This document shows, piece by piece, positions 26,086-33,138 of a DNA stretch of 39,856 nt. The stretch comes from Bacteroidota bacterium (GTDB lineage Bacteria; Bacteroidota; Bacteroidia; Chitinophagales; Chitinophagaceae), in assembly GCA_023418315.1 (NCBI GenBank), contig JAEZZY010000052.1:1-39856 (forward strand). The letters are read 5' to 3'. The position numbers and the translations under genes were made by a program. A model generated the notes under the pieces. The model did no database searches, was not told where the DNA came from, and saw only the letters and a list, made by a program, of their open reading frames with translations. The number at the start of each line of letters is the position of its first letter. The first letter of the stretch is position 1.

Positions 26086-27645
26086 TTACTTGCTTTGCAA
26101 TCTTACTACCGGTACCAGCATTTCTTCCAGCGATATTCCTCCGTGCTGAAAGGTATTGCGGTAATAATTCACATAATGGTTGTAGTTGTTGGGATAGCAT
26201 AAAAACACATCTTCCTTCGCAAAGATAAACGTAGAGCTTACATTGGGCTTAGGCAGTCCGGCTTTTGACGGATCGCGGAAAGCGAGTACATCTTTAGTTT
26301 CATATTGCAAGTTGCGACCGTGTTTATAGCGTAGGTTGGTAGTGGTTTGGCGGTCGCCTATGCACTTGCTTGGCGTCTTTACCTGCGTGGTGCCGTGGTC
26401 GGTAGTGATGATGATTTGAATATCTTTATCGGCAATTTTTTTCAAGGCACGAAAGAGTGGCGAATGTTCAAACCAGCTCACGGTAAGCGAACGGTAGGAT
26501 ACTTCATCGCCCGCTAATTCTTTCAATACTTCCATCTCGGTGCGGGCATGGGAAAGCATATCCACGAAGTTATAAACGATGACGGTAAGGTCGTTGTTGA
26601 GGTAGTTGTGTATATTGTCTTCCAGCAGTTTGCCATCATCGTTGTTTGTGATTTTTACATACTGCCATTTCAGATTGTCTTTTTTATACTGCTGTAGTTG
26701 ATGTTTAAGAAACAGCGCTTCCGACATGTTCTTGCCGCCTTCATCATCATCATTCTTCCATTCATTCGGAAACTTTTTTTCGATATCCATAGGTAGCATA
26801 CCGGCGAAAAACGCATTGCGGCTATATTGCGTAGCCGTAGGCAGAATGCTGTAATACAAATCTTCCTCTACCGTTCTGTAATACTCGCCTATGATGGGCT
26901 GTATGGCTTTCCATTGGTCGAAACGAAGATTATCGATCAGTACTACAAAGCTGGGTTTACTTTTGCCTTCTATAAACGGCAATACTTTCTCCTTCATCAA
27001 CTGATGCGAAAACAATGGACTGTCTTCACTGCCTTTTATCCATTTTTCATAGTTTTTGGAGATGTATTTAAAAAATTCGGTGTTGGCTTCTTGTTTTTGT
27101 GTGTTGAGTACTTCCATCATTTCGCCGCTGTCGTTGCGGGTCATTTCCAATTCCCAATACACTAATTTTTTGTATAGCTCTTTCCATTCGTCGTGGTTGG
27201 GATTAGAGCTAAGGGTCATGAAAAGATTGCGGAAATCCTGCTGATAGGCAGAGGTTGTTTTTTGAGAAACCAAGCGCTTGCTGTCTATGATTTTTTTCAG
27301 CGAAAGCAAGACCTGATTAGGGTTTACGGGCTTAATGAGGTAATCGGTTATCTGTGCGCCGATCGCTTCTTCCATGATGTATTCCGCTTCGTTTTTCGTA
27401 ACCATCACCACGGGCAGTTGCGGTTGCATTTCTTTAATGCGGGCGAGCGTTTCCAACCCTGTGAGGCCGGGCATGCTTTCGTCCAGCAACACGGCGTCCA
27501 CCCGTTTTTCTTTAAGCAGTTCCAGCGCATCATGTCCGTTGGTAAGCGGCGTTACTTCATAGCCTTTGTTTTTCAAAAAAAGGATCTGCGATTTCAGGCT
27601 TTCAATCTCATCATCCACCCATAGTATTTCGGCTTGTGTATTCAT
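26086..27645 (-). CDS. porX: PorX: response regulator with PglZ phosphodiesterase domain
   Basis: PorX controls type IX secretion genes in Bacteroidota and combines a receiver with an alkaline-phosphatase-superfamily PglZ domain. The 519-residue product has a receiver at 1-120: EILWVDDEIE, phospho-acceptor Asp55 in VLLDESMPG, Thr83, and Lys105 in LIKP. A helical linker spans about 130-225. The PglZ domain begins at VVLIDNLRFDQW (Asp238) and has Thr272 in ATQYSRN (catalytic nucleophile position), NFVDMLSHARTE, IIITTDHGTT and KHGRNL. Length equals that of characterised PorX proteins. Known PorX acts with PorY and the ECF factor SigP, and its PglZ domain cleaves oligonucleotides. Neither partner is adjacent here. 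Upstream is a 332-bp divergent spacer to a GNAT gene. Confidence 0.93.
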   Translation of the reverse strand: MNTQAEILWVDDEIESLKSQILFLKNKGYEVTPLTNGHDALELLKEKRVDAVLLDESMPGLTGLETLARIKEMQPQLPVVMVTKNEAEYIMEEAIGAQITDYLIKPVNPNQVLLSLKKIIDSKRLVSQKTTSAYQQDFRNLFMTLSSNPNHDEWKELYKKLVYWELEMTRNDSGEMMEVLNTQKQEANTEFFKYISKNYEKWIKGSEDSPLFSHQLMKEKVLPFIEGKSKPSFVVLIDNLRFDQWKAIQPIIGEYYRTVEEDLYYSILPTATQYSRNAFFAGMLPMDIEKKFPNEWKNDDDEGGKNMSEALFLKHQLQQYKKDNLKWQYVKITNNDDGKLLEDNIHNYLNNDLTVIVYNFVDMLSHARTEMEVLKELAGDEVSYRSLTVSWFEHSPLFRALKKIADKDIQIIITTDHGTTQVKTPSKCIGDRQTTTNLRYKHGRNLQYETKDVLAFRDPSKAGLPKPNVSSTFIFAKEDVFLCYPNNYNHYVNYYRNTFQHGGISLEEMLVPVVRLQSK

Positions 27646-27977
27646 TGATGTTGCTTTGTTTTTTTTGTGTTTGTGATTCCGGAGTTTTCGTCCTATAATT
27701 TTTAAATTTTTTTAGGGTCCGAGCGTCCTTGCAGCTATTCAGCTACAGTGGCGTTGGCACCATTCATCTGAGGATTTCTATTAAGCTGCTTCTCGCAAAG
27801 CGCAGAATAAAAGCATCAGCCTTGTTTTCTTCAGTGCTTCCATAACGCTGTCGCCTATGGATGAAAACAAACCTTGCCCTTCCCTGCACTCACTAAAGTT
27901 ACATTTCCTCTTTCGTTTCCCGTTGCTTTAACTAAGATTTTACGTTTATATTGCCTGCTTGTAACGAACCTTAACAA
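27646..27977. other. Divergent intergenic region porX / GNAT gene
   Basis: These 332 bp contain no credible gene. A weak promoter for the GNAT gene may be GTTG (27922-27925) plus TATATTG (27947-27953). No TAnnTTTG on the porX strand, no palindrome and no strong terminator were found. Confidence 0.5.
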
Positions 27978-28445
27978 ATGAATATTACCATTCGCCGCGC
28001 TATAGCTTCTGATTGTGCTTCCATCCTTCGCCTTGTCCGCGAGCTTGCCGCCTATGAACGCGCCCCGGAAGAAGTAACCGTGAGCCTGGAGCATTTCCGT
28101 GAAAGTGGTTTTGGGGAAAAGCCCGTGTGGTGGGCGTTTGTAGCCGAAATTTCCTCGCCAAACAAACCGGAAAAAACCATCATTGCCTTTGCGCTCTACT
28201 ATATCCGCTTTTCTACATGGAAGGGGCAGCGCATGTACCTTGAAGATATTATAGTAACCGAAGAACACCGCGGCAAGGGCATTGGCAAAATGCTGATGAA
28301 CCGCCTGATTGAAGAAGCAAAAGAAAAGAACCTGCACGGCATTAGCTGGCAAGTGCTGGACTGGAACGAACCGGCAATACAATTTTATGAAACCTACCAA
28401 GCCCGTTTTGACAAAGATTGGTGGAATGTGCAGATAGACGTATAG
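27978..28445 (+). CDS. GNAT-family N-acetyltransferase (diamine acetyltransferase-like)
   Basis: The 155-residue product transfers acetyl from acetyl-CoA to an amine. It starts ITIRRAIASDCASILRLVRE (motif C/D region) and has AFALYYIRFSTWKGQRMYLE then DIIVTEEHRGKGIGKMLMNR, the acetyl-CoA-binding R/Q-x-x-G-x-G/A motif as RGKGIG. It ends GISWQVLDWNEPAIQFYETY. The FSTWKGQRMYLEDI plus WQVLDWNEPAI pattern resembles spermidine/spermine-type (SAT1-like) acetyltransferases, but substrate assignment is inference. It is convergent with the next gene, eight bases away. Confidence 0.85.
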   Translation: MNITIRRAIASDCASILRLVRELAAYERAPEEVTVSLEHFRESGFGEKPVWWAFVAEISSPNKPEKTIIAFALYYIRFSTWKGQRMYLEDIIVTEEHRGKGIGKMLMNRLIEEAKEKNLHGISWQVLDWNEPAIQFYETYQARFDKDWWNVQIDV

Positions 28446-28453
28446 CTTAGTCG

Positions 28454-29098
28454 TTATTTTCCTTGCTGTGCGCGAAGCGCTTCGAGCTTAGATTGTTCGG
28501 CATCGCGGTCGGCAGCCGATTTTTTTTGCGCTTCTTCATTTTGCTCGATACTTTTTTCTAATTTTTTCTTTTCGCTGAGGAGTTTTTCTTGTTCTTTTTT
28601 CAGCGCTGTCGTTTTTTCTTCAGCGGCTTTCACTACTCTTTGTTGTTCTTCTATTTTTTGGGAGAGGTCTGCGGCAGCAAGGTCGGCGCTAAGGTTGTTG
28701 AGGAAGTTTTTAAGATTTTCTATTTGTGCAGGGTCTGTGGCAGCCGTCATATAGTTGTCATAGCCGCGCGAGATAAGCACCGTAAGGGTAGTGTTGCCTT
28801 TTTTTTCTTCTGTTTTTATCCATACGTCCAGCTTGTCGGTAGGCGCTACGTCTGTCCATGTTACGCCGCTATGAACATCAAATCCTTTTTTTGATTTACT
28901 CTTTCCGAAACCGGCTTTGGTAAATTTTCCTGCGAGGCTTGTTTCCACCAGTGATTTGGGATAAGCATAATCTGCTGCTATTCCTTTTTGCTCTGTTTTA
29001 TTGATTTTTACTGCCGTTTCGCGGACATTCTGTGCATCGCTTTGTGTAGATGCCATGCCTATCAATATGGCTACCGCCCATGCTTTGAGGTGTTTCAT
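28454..29098 (-). CDS. Secreted coiled-coil protein of unknown function
   Basis: The product is 214 residues long when started at the ATG at 29098, which gives a clean signal peptide MKHLKAWAVAILIGMASTQS ending in DAQ; an upstream in-frame start at 29122 would add eight residues before it. The middle (about 30-130) is a small globular domain with ADYAYPKSLVETSLAGKFTK and repeated short beta-type segments (KLDVWIKTEEKKGNTTLTVL). The last 80 residues form a lysine/glutamate-rich coiled coil (EEQQRVVKAAEEKTTALKKE; EKKKLEKSIEQNEEAQKK). I do not recognise the family. It is upstream-linked to the TerB-like and ald genes on the same strand, 69 bp after the TerB stop. A periplasmic location is inferred. 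Confidence 0.75.
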   Translation of the reverse strand: MKHLKAWAVAILIGMASTQSDAQNVRETAVKINKTEQKGIAADYAYPKSLVETSLAGKFTKAGFGKSKSKKGFDVHSGVTWTDVAPTDKLDVWIKTEEKKGNTTLTVLISRGYDNYMTAATDPAQIENLKNFLNNLSADLAAADLSQKIEEQQRVVKAAEEKTTALKKEQEKLLSEKKKLEKSIEQNEEAQKKSAADRDAEQSKLEALRAQQGK

Positions 29099-29167
29099 AT
29101 AAAAAAGTATTTTAGAAGGCAAGGTTAGGGATTATCATTTTGAAAAGCAAAAGAGGGTAGTATTGTC

Positions 29168-29530
29168 CTATGCTTCTTCCGGCTTCCAGTGTTCAAAAAG
29201 CAGATTGAGATAATCATTTTCTTCTTTGGTGATTACCTTATCGGCTTTAGTGAGCTGGATGGCAAAATCGATGAGTTTCATGCGTTCTTCTTCGGTGGCA
29301 TCATCATAGAAATCATCCATCATTTTGAGGAAATGGCTTTTCCATTCTTCCGGTTTTAAATTGCTGATAATCTCCATCTCTCTGTCGAGGTTCACGTGGA
29401 AAGGAAATTCATGTACCAGGTAATCGCGTATGACTTTGTCTTCTTTGGCAGTGAAACGAAAGTCAATGGCTGAAAGAATCATCAGCAAGTGATAGCCGGC
29501 TATAGTTTTATTTAAGCGACGGTTGGGCAT
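29168..29530 (-). CDS. TerB-like helical protein
   Basis: The 120-residue, all-helical acidic product resembles TerB-fold proteins (the tellurite-resistance TerB superfamily), which bind metal through acidic residues. Seen are AGYHLLMILSAIDFRFTAKE (first helix pair with D and E), DKVIRDYLVHEF, and the second half FAIQLTKADKVITKEENDYL followed by NLLFEH. The two 'D-x-x-(I/F)-(T)-x-x-E' turns are the usual TerB pattern. It starts six bases after the ald stop and is probably co-transcribed. The fold is moderately supported; no function is known. Confidence 0.65.
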   Translation of the reverse strand: MPNRRLNKTIAGYHLLMILSAIDFRFTAKEDKVIRDYLVHEFPFHVNLDREMEIISNLKPEEWKSHFLKMMDDFYDDATEEERMKLIDFAIQLTKADKVITKEENDYLNLLFEHWKPEEA

Positions 29531-29536
29531 AAGTTT

Positions 29537-30748
29537 TTAACTTGGAGAAGCAAATAATAAATCTAAATCAGTGTATTTAAAGTTGAATCGTTTGGCTATA
29601 GGTGCGCTGGTTACACAGCCTTTGTAGAGATATACGCCGTTACGGATGCCTTCTTTAGCTTGTATCACGCCTTCCATACCGCCCATGTCGGCGCTTTGCA
29701 ACACCAGGGGCATCAGCACATTGCTAATGGCGCGGGATGCGGTGCGCGATACGCCGGAAGGGATGTTGGGAACGCAGTAATGGATGACATCATATCTTTT
29801 GAAAATCGGATGTTCGTGGGTAGTCATTTTAGAGGTTTCAAAGCAGCCGCCGCTGTCAATGCTTACGTCTATAATCACCGATCCGGCTTTCATATTGCTC
29901 ACCATTTCTTCGTTTACTACTACCGGCGTTACGCCGTTTACGGGTTTTAGTGCACCAAGTGCTACATCGGCGTTACGCAGTTCAGCGGCGAGGGTCAATG
30001 GCTCGATGACCGAAGTAAAACAACGTCTGCCGATATTGTTTTGCAAACGCATGAGGCGATAGATGGAATTGTCGAAAATCTTCACGGAAGCGCCTAAGCC
30101 CAAGGCGGTGCGCGCTGCCGATTCTCCTACTACGCCTGCGCCCAGTATCAGCACTTCTGCCGGTGGCACACCGGAGATACCGCCGAGCAAGATTCCTTTT
30201 CCATTGTGGTTGTTGCTCAGGTATTTTGCAGCGGTCAGCATAGCTTCCGTACCGGCTATCTCACTCATAGAGCGCACGATGGGGTAGCTGCCTGCATCAT
30301 CTTTTATAGAATCGTAGGCAATACCGATTATTTTTTTTTGAATCAGGTGTTCAATCATATCTGCCTTTAAGAAAGGAAGATGGATAGGGGAGATGATGAC
30401 CTGATTGGGCTGCATAAGGGGAATGTCTTCATCCGTTATAGGCGCGGATTTGATAATGGTGGTCGCTTTGTAGAGTTCCGATTTTTCATACACGATGCGC
30501 GCACCTACTTCACTGTAGTCGTTGTCAAAAAAGAAAGATCCTTCGCCTGCATTGTGCTCTACCGCTACCTCATGTCCGTTATTGACCAGCACAGCCACGG
30601 CTTCGGGGGTCAGTGCAATTCTGTTTTCCTGAAAAGCAGTGTCTTTAGGAATGCCTATAAACAGCCTTTTTTTCTTCGGACGGATTTCCAAAGTTTCTTC
30701 TAAAGGCACTAAAGAGAAGGAGGTAAAAATACCCTGGCGTTTACTCAT
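29537..30748 (-). CDS. ald: Alanine dehydrogenase
   Basis: This NAD-dependent enzyme of the AlaDH/PNT family converts L-alanine to pyruvate and ammonia. The 403-residue product has a 25-residue N-terminal extension before the family opening KKRLFIGIPKDTAFQENRIA, then LTPEAVAVLVNNGHEVAVEH. The catalytic histidine region reads ISPIHLPFLKADM. The Rossmann motif GAGVVGESAARTALGLGASV is at about 205-224, followed by KIFDNSIYRLMRLQ. The C-terminal part has IIDVSIDSGGCFETS and YCVPNIPSGVSRTASRAISN. It is the first gene of ald-terB-like-secreted protein on the minus strand and divergent from rpoN. A PNT alpha-subunit alternative is less likely because no beta subunit follows. Confidence 0.88.
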   Translation of the reverse strand: MSKRQGIFTSFSLVPLEETLEIRPKKKRLFIGIPKDTAFQENRIALTPEAVAVLVNNGHEVAVEHNAGEGSFFFDNDYSEVGARIVYEKSELYKATTIIKSAPITDEDIPLMQPNQVIISPIHLPFLKADMIEHLIQKKIIGIAYDSIKDDAGSYPIVRSMSEIAGTEAMLTAAKYLSNNHNGKGILLGGISGVPPAEVLILGAGVVGESAARTALGLGASVKIFDNSIYRLMRLQNNIGRRCFTSVIEPLTLAAELRNADVALGALKPVNGVTPVVVNEEMVSNMKAGSVIIDVSIDSGGCFETSKMTTHEHPIFKRYDVIHYCVPNIPSGVSRTASRAISNVLMPLVLQSADMGGMEGVIQAKEGIRNGVYLYKGCVTSAPIAKRFNFKYTDLDLLFASPS

Positions 30749-30905
30749 AGCCTGTCACTCCATTTTCATTGTGGCAGAAAAGTACAAAACAAGTTTTGAT
30801 AAAAGAAACGTTTAAGGTTAAATCCCGCCAACTTATTGAATGCTGCTGCAGCTCTGCTCTCATTTGAAAAAATTTCCGGGCAAGTGTTCATTACCTCCTA
30901 ATCTT

Positions 30906-30913
30906 TACATTTG
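30906..30913 (+). promoter_or_regulatory. Promoter -7 element for rpoN
   Basis: TAcaTTTG lies 42 bases before the rpoN ATG and matches the Bacteroidota -7 consensus. No clear TTTG is found at the proper -33 distance. Confidence 0.55.
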
Positions 30914-30955
30914 TAGTAAGACATTATTATTTCCAAGATCACGAATACCGATTTT

Positions 30956-32440
30956 ATGCTAAGACAATCGCAGCAGCAGAAGCTTTTACAAAAACTGTCT
31001 CCACAGCAGATACAGCTAATGAAGTTGTTGCAAATACCCACTGCCAATTTGGAAGAACGCATTAAAGAAGAGCTGGAAGAAAACCCCGCACTGGAAAGCG
31101 CCGATGAAGCCGCAGAGGAAAATAACGAATACGACCTGGAGGATAAGGAGGATAATTTTGATGAAGATGCCGACGATGTGGAGCTGATGGAAGATACGGC
31201 GGAAAAAGTGGAGATTGATGATTTTTTGCGGCAGGAAGATGACGGAGACTATGGCTATGATGCCGATTACTACGGCGGTGAGCAAGAACAAAGAACCATT
31301 CCCGTAAAAGTGGAAACCAATTTTCTGGATTACCTGTCCAATCAACTGGGCATGCTGGAGCTGGATGAGCATAAGCAGCGTATAGCCGAGCAAATCATAG
31401 GCAGCATAGATGATGACGGCTACCTGCGCAGAGAGCCTTCTGCTATGGTGGACGACCTGGCCTTCGGGCAAAATATCATGACGGATATAGAGGAGGTCAA
31501 TGAAATCATTCATAAAATACAAACTCAGTTTGACCCGCCCGGCGTTTGCGCATGGACCTTGCAGGAATGCCTGCTGCTGCAATTAAAAAGACTGAGCCCC
31601 CAAACGGAAGAAGTACAAAAAGCTACGGAAATCAACGAAAATTATTTCAATGAATTCACCAAAAAACATTACGATAAAATACAGCGCTACCTGAATCTTA
31701 CCGATGAAGATTTAAAGGAAGTCATTCATCTGATTATACGGTTATCGCCCAAGCCGGGAGCCGCTTTTATGGTTACCAACAAAGCGGAGAACTATATCAT
31801 CCCCGATTTTTTTGTATTCAATAATAACGGCAATTTAGAGCTTTCGCTCAATGCCAAAAACGCCCCCGAACTGCGCGTATCGCAAGGTTATAGGGAAATG
31901 ATGCAAGCCTACGACCGGGGCGATAAAAAAGACAAAAAACAAAAAGAAGCCGTGCTTTTTATCAAACAAAAATTAGACGCGGCAAAATGGTTTATAGATG
32001 CGATCAAACAACGACAACATACGTTGCTGCATACCATGCAGGCCATTATTGATTTTCAAAAAGAATTTTTCCTCAGTGGGGATGATACCAATCTCCGCCC
32101 CATGATCCTGAAAGACATAGCGGCGGTAACGCATCTGGATATCTCTACGGTGTCGCGGGTTGCCAACAGCAAATATGTGCAGACCGAATTTGGCACCTAC
32201 TCCTTAAAATATTTTTTCTCGGAAGCCTTGCAAACCGATAGTGGCGAAGAAGTAAGCACCCGCGAAGTGAAAACCATTCTTACCGAAATCATAGGCGGCG
32301 AAAACAAACGTAAGCCCTACTCGGATGAAAAGCTCACCGATATGCTTACGGAGAAAGGCTATAACATTGCCCGCCGCACCGTAGCTAAATATAGGGAGCA
32401 ACTGAACATCCCCGTGGCAAGGCTGAGAAAAGAACTGTAA
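30956..32440 (+). CDS. rpoN: RNA polymerase sigma-54 factor
   Basis: Sigma-54 directs RNA polymerase to -24/-12 promoters and needs an AAA+ activator. The 494-residue product opens with the glutamine/leucine-rich region I (LRQSQQQKLLQKLSPQQIQL, then MKLLQIPTANLEERIKEELE). An acidic region II (about 45-100) follows, then core-binding region III with FDPPGVCAWTLQECLLLQLK. The helix-turn-helix region has AAVTHLDISTVSRVANSKYV. The RpoN box near the C-terminus reads ARRTVAKYRE, with the ending LNIPVARLRKEL. It is monocistronic as far as visible, divergent from ald. Confidence 0.96.
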   Translation: MLRQSQQQKLLQKLSPQQIQLMKLLQIPTANLEERIKEELEENPALESADEAAEENNEYDLEDKEDNFDEDADDVELMEDTAEKVEIDDFLRQEDDGDYGYDADYYGGEQEQRTIPVKVETNFLDYLSNQLGMLELDEHKQRIAEQIIGSIDDDGYLRREPSAMVDDLAFGQNIMTDIEEVNEIIHKIQTQFDPPGVCAWTLQECLLLQLKRLSPQTEEVQKATEINENYFNEFTKKHYDKIQRYLNLTDEDLKEVIHLIIRLSPKPGAAFMVTNKAENYIIPDFFVFNNNGNLELSLNAKNAPELRVSQGYREMMQAYDRGDKKDKKQKEAVLFIKQKLDAAKWFIDAIKQRQHTLLHTMQAIIDFQKEFFLSGDDTNLRPMILKDIAAVTHLDISTVSRVANSKYVQTEFGTYSLKYFFSEALQTDSGEEVSTREVKTILTEIIGGENKRKPYSDEKLTDMLTEKGYNIARRTVAKYREQLNIPVARLRKEL

Positions 32441-33138
32441 AAGGACGGGTAGTATTCCAGATTTGTATAGTTGTCAGCAATAAGCATCCTAATTATGTTT
32501 GGCTATAGTGAAAATTATCAGCCTATGTTTTTCAAATTCCCTGATACAATCAGGGCTGAATTAAAAAAGGCACAAGTGATCCTGCGGAACACTTACAGTA
32601 CGGAGATTCGGAAGAACATAACCGTGATTTCTCCCTGTCTTACAGACATTTCTAACAGCATTACAATTATTCCCTACAGTGTTTGAGTAATTCGTTAGGG
32701 ATAAAGAGTGATTGCTTTTGGTATTAGGACGATTCGGAAGAATGTAACCGTGATTTCTTCCTGTCTTACAGACATTCCTAAAAGCATTACAATAATCCCC
32801 TATAGTGTTTGAGTAATTCGTTAGGGATAAAGAGGGATTGCTTTTGATGTTAGGATGATTCGGAAAAACATAACCATGATTTCTCCCTGTCTTACAGACA
32901 TTTTTAACAGCATTACAATCATTCCCTATAGCGTTTGAGTAATTCGTTAGGGATAAAGAGGGATTGCTTTTGGTTTTGAAGCGAATACATTCTTGAGAAT
33001 GTTCAGGGTACTACTCCGTTATTTGAATTGCTATAAAATTGCAGAGAGGTTTAAAATGATTTTTTTAATTTTTGTTAAAAAGTTATTGTTAAATCAAAAA
33101 TATATAATAGTTTAGCAGTCCATCCTTATTATTTTTTT
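32441..33138. other. Gene-poor spacer between rpoN and the RHS toxin gene
   Basis: These 698 bp contain no supported gene. They hold a perfect 7-bp hairpin, CCCTGAT-aca-ATCAGGG (32539-32555), then three 126-bp tandem repeats (separate entry) and an inverted repeat ACATTC-ttga-GAATGT (32988-33003). An AT-rich stretch (33040-33115) presumably carries the RHS promoter, though I see no full TAnnTTTG. A minus-strand frame is open across all three repeats but has no start codon ahead of them. Confidence 0.6.
32605..32974. repeat. Three 126-bp tandem repeats
   Basis: The copies begin at 32605, 32731 and 32857, each with GATTCGGAA, and are about 90% alike by eye. The third stops matching near 32974. 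Each copy contains TGTCT-tac-AGACA (a perfect short palindrome) and a segment, TTTGAGTAATTCGTTAGGGA and the following ATAAAGAG, that is identical in all three. That segment can pair partly with the preceding CCCTA. There are no spacers as in CRISPR. Plus-strand frames are closed by stops; one minus-strand frame is open. Confidence 0.9.

Noticed and set aside
32471..32686. 71-codon plus-strand frame from a TTG, running into the first 126-bp repeat
   Set aside because: It has a weak start and no recognisable protein. The same frame has stops in every repeat copy, so it is probably random.
32605..32974. CRISPR-like array
   Set aside because: The units are long direct repeats without unique spacers, and no cas genes are nearby.
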